In this document: positions 23,359 to 33,304 of the stretch, piece after piece | How the letters are laid out: each line of letters starts with the position of its first letter | Position numbering within the stretch: the stretch's first letter is position 1 | NCBI GenBank assembly: GCA_019059635.1 | Contig: JAGVRJ010000003.1 | Location: 310,001-374,000 of the forward strand | Origin: Proales similis | Taxonomy: Eukaryota > Rotifera > Eurotatoria > Ploima > Proalidae | Length of the DNA stretch: 64,000 nucleotides | Reading direction: 5' to 3' | Translations under genes and position numbers: made by a program | The notes under the pieces: model-generated | Told to the model about the DNA's origin: nothing | The model's database searches: none | The model's input: only the letters and a program-made list of their open reading frames with translations

Positions 23359-24621
23359 GTCCTACTTTAAATTGTCAAACGGCAACCAGTGTTCGCCTCT
23401 ACTCTTGTGCTTCTGCGTGCTCAGCTTGTTGCGTGTCTGTCTATGTGTGCGCGGTTTGGCGTCAAACTGACTGGTCTGCCCAACGCAGTTGATCTAGCTG
23501 ATCTATTTGAATCTAAAACATCAACGAGTGTTTAGACTAAATGCTCGAATCCGATTGGCCGTGGACACAGCTCAATGATAAATAAGATTTTATTGGCCAT
23601 TTGGCCATTGTTTGTCGCGCAAATAAATCACCATGCCTGCGACAAGAGCCCTATTTGATTGGCCAAAGACAGACCTGAAGGCGCTAATGAGCTTTGCTTC
23701 ACCTCCACGAGATCAGCCCTGTCCTAGCGCTACTTGGTCGCCTATCTGCTTCACCTTTTCTTGCTCGCTTGCTCTCTACCTTTCTCTCTCCCTCTCGCGC
23801 GCTCTCTTTTTGGCCGGCTCTCTCGCTCTTCCGTATATATGTGCGGTCGCAACCAGCTCATGTCGGCTTGACACAAACAAAAAGCGACAGTGGCCAATGT
23901 GGCGCAAGGTCAGAAGATAATTACAATCCATTTCAAGAACTGTGATCTATTTGCCCAAAAGCTTTCGTCATTTGAATGAGAAAGACACAGTCTAACGCAA
24001 ACAACACAAAGCTAGTAGGTGCGCTTCTGCCTAATTAGGCTCGCTTGTTTGACCAGCGGCGGCTAGCGCGCACCGTTCAAAAAGCCGAATAGTGGATGAT
24101 AAGCAAATACGCGTTGAAGGTGATCTACAAACGAATGAACTATCTCTCTCGCTCAAATATACGACCATCGAGAGGAACAGAGGGTGAGAGAAGAGTGAGA
24201 GAGGAAAAAAGGGCCGGCAGCGGCGTCCAACATGTCGCTTCCTTCGCTCTCTAATCTTATCTATTTGGTCGCACGCGAATGCAATAAGCGGCAAGGAAGT
24301 GATCAATATTTCATACTCGTCTGCTAACGAGCGACAAGGCCGCGCGTTCCGGACTACGGGACAGCCGCCCAAGCTTGACCAAGCGGTGGTCACCGACGAG
24401 CAAATATGCCAGCTGATGGCCTCTCACACCCTCTCTCCATCGCTCTGTTTGGTTCTTTTTTTTCCTTGGGCCACATTGACAGTGCACGCTCACTTTCTCT
24501 AACTGATCGCTCGCTTTTATTGTCGTAAACGAAAATTGATTCAGTTCTGGCCTTGAACACCAATTAGCTTGACCAGTGTAGTGTTTGTGTTTATCGCCGA
24601 GAGTGCGTTGCTTGAACGCAA
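23359..24621. other. Upstream region of the KLF gene
   Basis: 1.26 kb shared by the KLF promoter (minus) and the small plus-strand gene at 24622. CT-rich stretches occur at about 23775-23825. ORFs here have no recognisable features. It probably contains regulatory DNA. Confidence 0.35.
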
Positions 24622-24830
24622 ATGCCTGCCAAGCAGAGCAGTGTCAATTTGAACGGCACAGACGTCAAAGTGTGCAGCAAGGTCGTCAACGCCACAAGGC
24701 TCATCTCAAAACACGTCGCTCGAGTGTGGCAAGCGTGCTCGGTAAACATGGCCACGCGTCTATAATCAGCTCCTCATGTTATCTAATTATCTCCCAGTCA
24801 CATTTGGCCTCGTTTGAGCCGAGCAAATAG
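24622..24830 (+). CDS. Uncharacterised 50-aa protein with one intron
   Basis: Two exons, 24622..24741 and 24798..24830, with a 56-bp GT-AG intron in phase 0 and a pyrimidine-rich acceptor (ATCTCCCAG). The protein starts MPAKQSSVNLNGTDVKVC, continues with an amphipathic helix-like stretch ending in HVARVWQACS, and ends SHLASFEPSK. It has two cysteines and no signal peptide or membrane segment. I do not recognise the family. Support is the ATG, clean splice sites, matching phase and balanced composition; a chance ORF is not excluded at this length. Confidence 0.5.
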
Positions 24831-25408
24831 AACAAGAGGCGAGAAGCTTGTCAAAAGTAGAAAACAAAATCTACAGAGAGAGATTGGACATATTACGGAT
24901 TCAGGCACACAAATCACCGTTGTCATTGTTGTTTTCGTCGTTGATGTGGTCTGTTTGCTCACGCTCTCGAATAAGTTGCGATCGTCATTGTGCAATTGAT
25001 TGCTCCTAAACACTTCCTGGATGTGCGTGCGGTTACGTCTCAGTTTGCTTATTGACGCTTCATGCAGGCAAATATTGACGCTTATCTTAGACATCGCTCA
25101 TCGTCTACATGGTCTTTGTTTTTTTTACTTTCAGCTTTGCTCTTGGTTTTAATTGCGCTGGATTTGCGCAAAAGACAGCGCCCACTCAAATGCAAACTCT
25201 CGCTTAGCCCTTTAAGCTCTTTGCCCTTCGAACCTCTGGCCCCGATGCGACCAACATTTAAATGTTCAAACACGCTTGTTCATCATCTCTACAATTTATT
25301 CTCTTCTTTATTCGCTGTTGTTTTTGTTTCTCTAATGGTGGTAGCCCAGTCTAGTGGAGCCCAGTCGAGACGAGCATAGACGTCCTGTTCAGTGATTGGG
25401 CAAAGTGA
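24831..25408. other. Convergent intergenic region
   Basis: 578 bp between the stop of the 50-aa gene and the stop of the EGF-domain gene. It should contain both 3' UTRs. No coding exon is supported. Confidence 0.35.
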
Positions 25409-26518
25409 TTAGTGAAGTTTGGCTTCTTCACAGCCGTCCTGGACGGTCTGTCTCAGGAGGTTGTATTTGGCGATGTTGGTCAGCTCGCAGTCAAACGAGA
25501 TGACATCCCTGTTTTTGTATGATCGCTGAGCTCCGATGGCCGCCAATCCCTTGTCGAAGCAAGTGACCTTGGGCAAGCTGACGGTCGACTCTAAGCCACA
25601 TATATTTAATAGACTAAAATCGATTTAGGCAATAAGCTGAAAAAAAGAAACTCACTCTCCATGCACAAGTGATTGCACAATAGCTTTTCTTCTTTTCCGA
25701 CCTTTTCGTACAATTCAACCTTGGCCGCATCACCGGTGTAGAAGCATTGATGGTTGCTGTCGGTCGGATCGTATTGCTTTGACTTGAAATTGCGAGTGAA
25801 CGATCTGTCCACATGGATGAGCACATCGCACATGTTAGCCAGTTGACAGAGCTGCTCGAATTTAGCAACTTTGGACGAGTGAATGAAAACCTTGGGACTA
25901 TTTTTGGTTAAACATTTGCCCTTGAATTGCTCGATATCGCACACGCCTGCAGATTTGCATGATAGAGAGTGAATTGCCGATTGAGAACAGTCGAAGCAAA
26001 GAGAGAGAGAGAGAGAGAAGCTTACGTTTGTCGCAATTCTTCGACCCCCAGCCCGGACTGCAGGTGCAAACTGCTTTGTAGTCGTTTTCCTTGTCCAAGC
26101 GGCACACGCCGTGCTCGCACGGGTTCTTGGCGCATCCGTCCTCTGTTCAGATTGGTTCAATGCTGGCGCTAGATGTTTGGTGTTTAGACCTGTTCAACTT
26201 ACTGTGCTCACAGTGCTCGCCGACGTATCCTTTCTCGCAAGTGCAAGTCGCGTTTATCATGTTCTTGTGATTCTGGCATGTGCCGTGCTTGCCACATGGG
26301 CTTCCATAACAGCCAGTTCGGTGCTCACACGCCTCTCCGTAGGTTTCCGGCTTGCACTGGCAGACACGGCCATTCTTGGCCTTTTCGTCCAGCACGCATT
26401 TCGCCTTGTTCTCGCATTTGTGGTGATCACACGCGTCCTTTTTGAAGAGAAAAGCGCTCGCGTTCAGCACACAAGAGGCCAGCAGCAGGGCCACAATCAA
26501 CAGCTTTTGGTTTTGCAT
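25409..26518 (-). CDS. Secreted protein with three EGF-like domains and a Cys-containing C-terminal region
   Basis: Four exons: 26203..26518, 26026..26142, 25656..25946, 25409..25590; 301 aa, with phase-1 introns throughout. Residues 1-22 are a signal peptide (MQNQKLLIVALLLASCVLNA). Three EGF-like units follow, each with six cysteines: CDHHKCENKAKC..., CYGSPCGKHGTC... and CAKNPCEHGVC.... They lack the calcium-binding D-x-D/N-E-C start. The C-terminal 150 residues have a separate set of cysteines and no family I recognise. EGF units without other enzymes suggest an extracellular ligand or matrix protein. A TATAAATA box 73-80 bp upstream of the ATG suggests strong, perhaps tissue-specific expression. 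Confidence 0.8.
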
Positions 26519-26590
26519 TTCGGTTTAAGAATGATCTCTCTTTCGATTTCTTGAATGAGTTTCCTCGTCTCGGGTGCTGGAGTCCACGCG

Positions 26591-26598
26591 TATTTATA
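26591..26598 (-). promoter_or_regulatory. TATA box of the secreted EGF protein
   Basis: Minus strand reads TATAAATA, 73-80 bp upstream of the ATG at 26518, a normal spacing for a short 5' UTR. The 450 bp between this gene and the divergent selenoprotein W gene must serve both. Confidence 0.5.
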
Positions 26599-26968
26599 TG
26601 ACAGCTCGCGCTCAGCAAAAAAAAAATGTAAATTGGAAACATTCCCTAGATTTGCTGTTTTACTTTGAAATGTGCCCGTGTTTGAAATGTGTCAGCTTCG
26701 AGGGGCTAATCAACTTCAGCCATGATCATGAGAATAAGGCAGTATTACGTAAGACATGTTCAAGCGGCCCGGCTCACTTGCGCACTAAACAGCAATTTAT
26801 TCTGCTCTGCCTACTTGCGCTCGGCAACGGCTTATTTCTGATGTGAGCGCGCGTTGCTTTTATTAATTAAACTCACCGCTCTGAGAACAGTGCCGACTTG
26901 AAAGAGTTCGCAAAGCCGACGATCAGCAATCGTTTCCAACAAAAGCAATCGAGCCAAACCGTAAAAGA

Positions 26969-27343
26969 ATGCCGCTATCAGTTCACATCGTCTACTGGTA
27001 ATTTTCAACAGCGAAAATGTTTATTTCAAACGCTAAATGCAAATTTCTACGCTTCAGTGGTGCATGAGGCTACTCTGGCAAGTATAGAGCCATCCGCGGC
27101 GATATACTTGCCAAGTTTCCCTCTGCTCAAGTGGTGAGTACTCGGTTCTAATTTAAACCAGTGCCATACGTGGTTCTAATTAAACTCCAACAGACTGGAG
27201 AGGCGACCCAAGAGCCGACCGGTTATTTCGAGATTCAGGTGCAAAACAACGGGCCATTGCTGTGGTCGAAAAAGGCTACTGGCAAGTTCCCGACTGAGGC
27301 CGACAAGCAGAAGATGTTTGAACAAATGAAACAATTTGCCTAA
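26969..27343 (+). CDS. SELENOW: Selenoprotein W with in-frame UGA for selenocysteine
   Basis: Three exons: 26969..26997, 27058..27133, 27194..27343; 84 aa if the TGA at 27065-27067 is read as Sec. The first splice joins TAC TG to T GGT GCA TGA, giving the motif YCGAUGYSGKY; this is the C-x-x-U redox motif of SelW with the family's following G-Y-x-x-K-Y. Downstream, KFPSAQV, the T-G-Y-F-E-I block and LLWSKKATGKFPT match the SelW fold, and the length fits (about 85 aa in animals). Standard decoding would stop at codon 13 (about 12 aa), so ordinary gene finders would start at 27161 and lose the active site. SelW is a small cytosolic thioredoxin-like protein that reduces protein or glutathione partners. 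A SECIS-like hairpin lies in the 3' UTR. Confidence 0.9.
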
Positions 27344-27420
27344 CTCTTTGTCACCTTTGTCTCCTTTTGTCCTTTCCTTATTTCATTGAATGCGAAGTTC
27401 AAATCGGCTTGGGCTAAATG

Positions 27421-27493
27421 TTTGGTGCAAGCGAATGATAGAAATTGAGTAAAGCAAGCTGATGCTCAATTGCCTTGAAAATATTGCTGCAAA
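27421..27493 (+). promoter_or_regulatory. Candidate SECIS element in the SelW 3' UTR
   Basis: It starts 78 nt after the SelW stop. Helix 1 pairs 27421-27430 with 27484-27493 (8 of 10 pairs). After an internal loop come the quartet strands ATGA (27435-27438) and TGA (27476-27478). Helix 2 is 11 nt on each side (27439-27449 and 27465-27475), with seven contiguous pairs next to the apical loop but mismatches beside the quartet. The apical loop begins TAAA, giving the unpaired adenosines. These are the core elements of a eukaryotic SECIS, which recruits SBP2 and eEFSec to decode UGA. Folding by eye only. Confidence 0.7.
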
Positions 27494-27575
27494 CGATTTA
27501 ATCTTGAGCCGATCGAACGTTCGATACAATCACCACTAGTTTAGTTTAAAGACCAGCCTCCAATATTTAGCTCAT

Positions 27576-27581
27576 AATAAA
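27576..27581 (+). terminator. Poly(A) signal of SelW
   Basis: AATAAA at this position, about 80 bp beyond the SECIS candidate and before the convergent CHCHD4 stop at 27732, fits the end of the SelW transcript. Confidence 0.5.
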
Positions 27582-27731
27582 ATCGAAAAACCAAACGCCT
27601 GCTATTGAATCTGTTGCTCTAGTCACTCTTGAATCACTCAGCATTTGATCCCCTGGTGTTTTTTCTGTTTTTATTCACATTTTGCATTAAGATGTTTGCC
27701 TCTTCCCTAGTTATTTTTCTTGTTGTGCAGG

Positions 27732-28064
27732 TCACTGGTAGAGCTTGGGATACTTTTTCATGCATTGCTGTAGAGTTTCAAACTCGGCCAGACAGTCGCT
27801 GCCCTTCATCTCTGCCTCGCTGTAGTGGAAGCATTTGAAGGCGGCGCGAAACACCTTTGAGCAAGGTCCGATGCCGGCCGTGCCGATGCATGGACAACTC
27901 CAGTTTATGGTTCCGTTGGGCAGCACGAGGCCAGGCTGTTCAGGATCATTGTCGGCCAAGTGCTCGATGTATCGGGCCCGATCCGAAAGTGGTCCCTGCA
28001 ACTCGCCGCGATCGAAGAAGATTATCTTGTCCTTTGCTGTCGAGTCCGAGTTCATCTTGATCAA
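27732..28064 (-). CDS. CHCHD4: CHCHD4/MIA40 oxidoreductase of the mitochondrial intermembrane space
   Basis: Single exon, 110 aa. The catalytic CPC motif is present in NWSCPCIGTAGIGPC. A twin C-x9-C core follows: C-SKVFRAAFK-C, with the FHYS segment next, then DC-LAEFETLQQ-C. This is the MIA40 layout. MIA40 oxidises and traps small cysteine proteins imported into the intermembrane space and passes electrons to ALR/ERV1. The length and the GLVLPNGTINW block match animal CHCHD4, though the C-terminus ends right after YPKLYQ, without the acidic tail seen in vertebrates. The start could be Met1 or Met4. Confidence 0.95.
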   Translation of the reverse strand: MIKMNSDSTAKDKIIFFDRGELQGPLSDRARYIEHLADNDPEQPGLVLPNGTINWSCPCIGTAGIGPCSKVFRAAFKCFHYSEAEMKGSDCLAEFETLQQCMKKYPKLYQ

Positions 28065-28427
28065 ATCGAATGTTTGCGTTTTGGTCTCAATTTTTCGCCG
28101 CGCTCAGTTCAAAGGGCTTGATGCCTTTGTGCACACAATATATAAAAGAGCAAGATAAGTTGAGCTGCTGCTCTTCTATTTTTCTCTTTCTTTTTCTTGT
28201 TAATTCTTCATTGTTGCAAATTGAACAAAAAAGAGAGGGAGAGAAAAGAAAGCAAACATTTAAAATCATCACCAACAGGTAGTTATAGTCATTGAAAATT
28301 TTTAAGAATTTGAAGCAAAAAAAAAGAAGAAGAGAGGATTAGAACAAACAAAAGCGTTCGCGCAGTAACAAAACTCGATGCAATCAAGCGTCAATTGGCT
28401 AAGAGGCTGTGAGATGAGCGATGAGAG
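28065..28427. other. Gap between Hakai and CHCHD4
   Basis: 363 bp between two minus-strand genes; it should hold the CHCHD4 promoter and the Hakai 3' UTR. It contains an A-rich run at about 28317-28325. No coding exon is seen. Confidence 0.35.
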
Positions 28428-29188
28428 CTACGAGTGAAGGGCCAAATGATCTGCTAGAGCGCGTCGGGACGTGAATGAACGACCGCAGCAGTCGCGTTGA
28501 TGCATCTCTGGCTGGCTGATGGCGTCCTCCGCGCTCAGTTTACGTGTCGAGTGTTGGCACACAAACACCTGATCGCGGCTGAGACGATCTATTTGTTCAA
28601 TCTCTTTGTTGCAGGACTCTCTTTTCGCTCGATTAATTTTTGTGTTTGAAAAAGAAGCCGAATGACGACGGCCTACCTGAGGCAGATTTTCACGTTCATC
28701 TTCTGCGCGCAATCAACGCAAATTACGTGGGTGCACGGCAGTAGCCGGCCGAACGCTAAAATTGGCAGGTTGCACAGCATGCACAGCTGCATACGATCGT
28801 CCAGTGTGGTCGCATATTCGCTCTTGTCTATTGCGCTCATGCTCCAGTCCAAATTTCCTATAAAATGCTTTCTCACATTTTCTTCTTCAAACGAGCTAGT
28901 TAGTCGCGCCGGTCCTTCATTGACTCATTGACATGCGCATACAAACCGGCAACGATTTTCGCTTGTTTGCTCGGGCTCTCGCCGTTTGACTCGTCGTTCG
29001 TTTTCACCGGACTAATTGACTTTTTGAGGCTGCTGCTTGACTTGAGTTTGAGCGGAATGTGCTTGCGGGCGGTCGCTTTAGGCTTGTCCCTGTCATCGTC
29101 GCGCAAATTGTCGCCTTTAAATTTCCATTTTCAAAACATGTCTCAACACGCCCGGCCAGGTAGGCCATCTCTCACCTAGAAATTCCAT
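28428..29188 (-). CDS. CBLL1: Hakai-like E3 ubiquitin ligase (RING plus HYB-type zinc finger)
   Basis: Four exons: 29176..29188, 28947..29114, 28677..28857, 28428..28620; 184 aa, frame complete. A 13-nt first exon (MEFLG|) is inferred from the ATG followed by a strong GTGAGA donor. The N-terminus has KHIPLKLK, matching RRRIPIKL of Hakai. The RING begins CMLCNLPILAFGRLLPCTHVICVDC. After CNKEIEQI comes the second zinc-binding part, with CGRSFTSRRALADHLALH near the end. Hakai ubiquitinates Tyr-phosphorylated cadherins and is part of the m6A writer complex (MACOM). The RING's last cysteine pair is spaced C-x4-C (CLRESC) rather than C-x2-C. The protein is short because the proline-rich tail of vertebrate Hakai is missing. 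Confidence 0.75.
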
Positions 29189-29562
29189 GCTTGAACAGAC
29201 GAGCTGCTTCGGCGACTGTGGCTGCGGCAAAAATGAAGCAAAATTTCATAATGCGAGGCTTTACTAGATGCATGCAATCGCTCAAATTGAGGCCAAAAAA
29301 ATGAACGAGGGAATAGAAGAGGCGCGCGGTAAAAGTCTTCTTCCCAACTAGATTGGACTTTGCTTCACTGGCCGTAGCCGGGGAGCATTCGGTCGAGAAG
29401 AACCTGTGATTGGGCCAGCGCAACGACTTGGCCAAGACTGTTCTCGTGACATTGCCTGATGTGCGTCCATGCTCTCGTCCATGGTAACCAAGCTCGTCGA
29501 AGGACAGAACGAAATTTCATTCCACTTTGACTAGCTGTATTCTGGTTTGACATAAGCTCGAA
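29189..29562. promoter_or_regulatory. Divergent promoter region of Hakai and TBCD
   Basis: 374 bp between the Hakai ATG (minus, 29188) and the TBCD ATG (plus, 29563). ORFs in it carry no family signal. No TATA box is apparent, as usual for housekeeping genes. Confidence 0.35.
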
Positions 29563-32500
29563 ATGAGCCATCAAGATCGCAAGACAATGAGCAAAGAGGA
29601 GGAGGACGAATGCCCGAAAAGGGCGCATTTATACGAATTCAAAGAGCATGGCACCGTGATGGAGCTGATTGAAAAGTTGCCGCAGAGCGTCGAGGAGCTG
29701 AGGAGCAAGGAGCGTTCATTCGAGCAGTTCTTGTTCATCGTCGACTCGTATCAAGAGCAGCCTCATCTGATCGATCCCTTTCTTCAAGGCATATTCGAAA
29801 AGCTCACCGATCTGGTTAAACAGCACGCGAGCGACAGCACCAAGGACCCGCTTCTAAACGAATGCTTCAAATACATGCACGCGTTGAGCAAAATGAGAGG
29901 CTACAAGCATGTGGTTCAGTATTTGCCGCACGAGGTCACTGACTATGAGCTCATACTGGCGCTGCTCTCCAGGCAGCGAATGGACGATACGGACAGCTGG
30001 CATTCGCGCTACATGCTGCTCATATGGCTGTCGATTGTCTGCATGAACCCATTTGACTTGCTGCGCTTTGACGCCAACTCGACTCAGACCGCGTCCATCC
30101 TGGATAGGACCATGTCGATCTGTGTGCCGTATCTGTTTGTCAGCGACAAGTGTCAAGACGCGGGCGCCTTTCTATTGGCCAAATTCATGTCGCGAATCGA
30201 CCTGCGCGAATCAGTGCTGCCCAAGTTCTTTCAGCAGCTGTTCGACGAGCTCGACTCGGCTATTAGCCAACACAGTAATATTAGGCTGCTCGGCGTGCTC
30301 AAATGCATCGCCAATGTGTTCAAGTACGGCAAACGCGAAGAGCTGCTCAAGTACACGCTGCCCACGCTGAATCATCTTCTTGAAAAAGATCTGCTCAATT
30401 CGAGCAAACTGGCGCTGGTCAGAAAGCTGCACACCAAAATCATTCAACGAGTGGGCACCACATTTTTCCGAGTCAAAGTGGCCAAGTGGCGGTACCAGCG
30501 TGGCTCTCGCATTTTGATGCAGAACGTGAAAGGACAAGAGGCGGCACCCGATCGAGCAGTCGACGCCGAGCAGGAAGAAGAAATGGTGCCTAACGAGATC
30601 GAGGACATAATTGAACAGCTGCTGTTTGGCCTCAAGGACAAGGACACAATTGTTCGCTGGTCTGCGGCCAAGGGCGTCGGTCGCATTACGAACCGACTGC
30701 CCATTGGCATGGCCGAAGACGTGCTCACTTCGCTGCTGGACACGTTCACTTATGTGGACGACGACTCTGCCTGGCACGGCGGCTGTCTGGCGATCGCCGA
30801 ACTCGGCCGGCGAGGACTGCTTCTGCCCCAGCAGCTGCCGCAAGTGATTCCCATCATTCTCAAAGCGCTGCTGTTCGACAAGAAGCTCGGCAACTATTCG
30901 CTGGGCCGCAACGTCCGAGACGCGGCCTGCTATGTGTGCTGGTCGTTTGCACGCGCATTCGACTCTCACGTTCTGAAGCCGCACGTGACCTCAATAGCCG
31001 GAGCGCTTCTAATCGTGGCAGTCTACGATCGTGAGGTAAATTGTCGACGTGCGGCCTCGGCTGCTTTTCAGGAGAACGTCGGACGCCAGGGCCAGTTTCC
31101 GCACGGCATCGACATTGTGGTCATGTGCGACTACCATGCGGTCGGGCAGATAAACAACTGCTACTTGAACTTGAGCGTTCAGCTCGCAGCCTACGACGAG
31201 TACAAGAGAGCGATGATCGATCATCTTGTCGAGCACAAGTTCAATCATTGGGACGTGAACATCAGAGAGCTGAGCGCTCGAGCCCTATTTGAACTGAGTC
31301 CGCTGGCGCCCGATTACATGGCCCAGTCGGTATTGGCCACGCTGCTCAATCGAATCGGCGATTTTGATTTGAACACTCGCCACGGTGCGATTCTGTCCAT
31401 AAGTGAGCTCATTCACTCTCTGGCCGAACTAGAGAGAAAAGAGAGTAAAACGATAATCGACGCCACTCTGATGAGCAGCATTGCCAAGTTCGCCCATCGG
31501 GTATTCGACGAGCAGTACTTCCGCGGCTCGGGCGGTGAGCTCATGAGGCCGGCCGTTTGCTCGTTCATAAACAAACTGGCTCTTTCGCAGCTCATGATTA
31601 AGCGCGACCAACTCAATGCCACATTCTTGTCCGAAGCTTACTCCTTCATCCAGCAATGCGTCGAGTACAACCAAGAGAGCGTTCAGCTGGCTGCAGTGAG
31701 CGCGGTCGCCGCTTTTTGCGAGCTCAAATTCCTGCATTCTGCTCAGCAAATTGAGCCGGCATTCATCGATGCTCTAATCAAGCGTCTGTCTGACGCCAGC
31801 AAAGAGCATGTTCGCTGCGGCTATTGCTTGTCTCTGGGCGGCTTGCCTTTTTTTGTGCTCGAAAAAGACCAAGCATTTGCCAAAGTGGTCCGTTCTCTAA
31901 TCAAGGCCAGTCGCTGCGTGTCGGGCGCACTCGATTCGAAGCCGAACTCAACCGATACTGGATGGGTCAACTCGCGCCGTGACTCTGTAAAGGCGCTGCT
32001 CAATTTGACGTCGCGAATCAAACAAGACCAGCAGATCAGCGCACTCGGTCTCAATTCTGAACTGCTCAACGAGCTGTTTGAATGCTATTTTGACGCCATG
32101 AACGATTACACGATGGACTCGAGGGGCGACTCTGGCTCCAAGGTGCGCGAAGCTGCCATCGAAGCGATTGAAGTCTTCACGCTCATTTGTGTGGATCATG
32201 CCCTGCTCGACTTGGAAAACAACACGCAACTACTCAACAGAATTCTGGGCCTCGTTGCCCAGCAGGCAGTCGAGCGAATCGATCGCACGCGAAATTTGGC
32301 CGGACAAACGTTCAGCAAACTTGTGAATCGACTCCGTCTGGACGCACTCTCCTACGCCGGTCTTTTGCGTCAAGTGTTCCTGAGCGAACGCGATCAATTC
32401 GAATGGAGCATAGCCAATCAAACGCTGCCACTGTTCGCCAGACTCTTGTCTGTGCCCGACATTCAGAAGCCGATATTGACCGGCTTTATCTACAGCATTG

Positions 32501-33117
32501 GCAGCTTGACCGAATCGCTGGTCAAGGCGGCAGTCGCCTCCTTTCTAGAGCATTTCAGATCGGCAAGCCGGGCAGATCAGCCGGACGAGTTCATTCGGCT
32601 CATTGACTGTGTGCTGTCGCTCTGCCGCAGACACGCGCTGGCCAATGACCGCCTGTCGGCTTCGCTCGTCAAAGCAGTTGACCTCATCATCCAGAATGAG
32701 TTCCTCAATCTGCCCTCTGTAAAAGACAGATCCTATCCGATGCAGTTTCTCGACATATTTCTAGCCAACGTGCGAGTCACGCGCGATCTGCCCAAGCTTC
32801 AGTCCTATTTGGACTTGTTCGGTGACATGGTTCAGTTCGAGGCGGATCGTGTGAGAGAGCGCTCAATGACGCAGCTGATGATCATGCTCTGCCACCAGTT
32901 TCCCATAATTCGCAAGAGTGCTGCTTCCAAGCTCTTTGAGATATTCATCAGCTATCCGGACTTGTTCGTCAGCGAGGAGGCGAGCGAGGAATGCATGGCT
33001 GTGCTGTCGGAGACCGTCTGGGACGAGCCGATTGAAACACTCAAGCCGGTGCGCAATCGACTATGCGAGCTGACCAACACTCCGCAGCCGGTCGCGCGAA
33101 AAAAAGTTCAAAACTAA
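29563..33117 (+). CDS. TBCD: Tubulin-folding cofactor D
   Basis: One uninterrupted exon of 1184 codons, close to the usual TBCD length (about 1190 aa in human). Conserved regions include the N-terminal DSYQEQPHLIDPFL, VRWSAAKGVGRITNRLP, DVLTSLLDTF, WHGGCLAIAELGRRGLLLP and VRDAACYVCWSFARAF, and the central NCRRAASAAFQENVGRQG, all typical of TBCD's HEAT/ARM-repeat solenoid. TBCD takes beta-tubulin from cofactor A or TRiC, forms the TBCD-TBCE-TBCC complex with alpha-tubulin, and with ARL2 releases dimers. The most likely start is the first Met, with a second Met nine codons later. The lack of any intron in such a long gene is notable in a genome where neighbours have many short ones. Confidence 0.96.
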   Translation: MSHQDRKTMSKEEEDECPKRAHLYEFKEHGTVMELIEKLPQSVEELRSKERSFEQFLFIVDSYQEQPHLIDPFLQGIFEKLTDLVKQHASDSTKDPLLNECFKYMHALSKMRGYKHVVQYLPHEVTDYELILALLSRQRMDDTDSWHSRYMLLIWLSIVCMNPFDLLRFDANSTQTASILDRTMSICVPYLFVSDKCQDAGAFLLAKFMSRIDLRESVLPKFFQQLFDELDSAISQHSNIRLLGVLKCIANVFKYGKREELLKYTLPTLNHLLEKDLLNSSKLALVRKLHTKIIQRVGTTFFRVKVAKWRYQRGSRILMQNVKGQEAAPDRAVDAEQEEEMVPNEIEDIIEQLLFGLKDKDTIVRWSAAKGVGRITNRLPIGMAEDVLTSLLDTFTYVDDDSAWHGGCLAIAELGRRGLLLPQQLPQVIPIILKALLFDKKLGNYSLGRNVRDAACYVCWSFARAFDSHVLKPHVTSIAGALLIVAVYDREVNCRRAASAAFQENVGRQGQFPHGIDIVVMCDYHAVGQINNCYLNLSVQLAAYDEYKRAMIDHLVEHKFNHWDVNIRELSARALFELSPLAPDYMAQSVLATLLNRIGDFDLNTRHGAILSISELIHSLAELERKESKTIIDATLMSSIAKFAHRVFDEQYFRGSGGELMRPAVCSFINKLALSQLMIKRDQLNATFLSEAYSFIQQCVEYNQESVQLAAVSAVAAFCELKFLHSAQQIEPAFIDALIKRLSDASKEHVRCGYCLSLGGLPFFVLEKDQAFAKVVRSLIKASRCVSGALDSKPNSTDTGWVNSRRDSVKALLNLTSRIKQDQQISALGLNSELLNELFECYFDAMNDYTMDSRGDSGSKVREAAIEAIEVFTLICVDHALLDLENNTQLLNRILGLVAQQAVERIDRTRNLAGQTFSKLVNRLRLDALSYAGLLRQVFLSERDQFEWSIANQTLPLFARLLSVPDIQKPILTGFIYSIGSLTESLVKAAVASFLEHFRSASRADQPDEFIRLIDCVLSLCRRHALANDRLSASLVKAVDLIIQNEFLNLPSVKDRSYPMQFLDIFLANVRVTRDLPKLQSYLDLFGDMVQFEADRVRERSMTQLMIMLCHQFPIIRKSAASKLFEIFISYPDLFVSEEASEECMAVLSETVWDEPIETLKPVRNRLCELTNTPQPVARKKVQN

Positions 33118-33304
33118 AAGTTTAGCCGATTTTTAGCCATTTCTCATCTCTTTCTTATTTCTCTGACTCGAAAAAAAAAAATCATTTGCCGATCTCGTCA
33201 CTTTTGCGTGCGTTCTGTTTGATTCAATTTGAACGAGCGTTCGGGTAAAAGCGAGCGCTGGCTGCTACTCTGCAGAAGCTTTTGAAAGTAAATGAAAACA
33301 GTGA

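Noticed and set aside
27065-27067. TGA as a premature stop making the SelW gene a pseudogene
   Set aside because: The codon sits exactly at the Sec position of the C-x-x-U motif, flanking exons are intact, and a SECIS-like fold follows.
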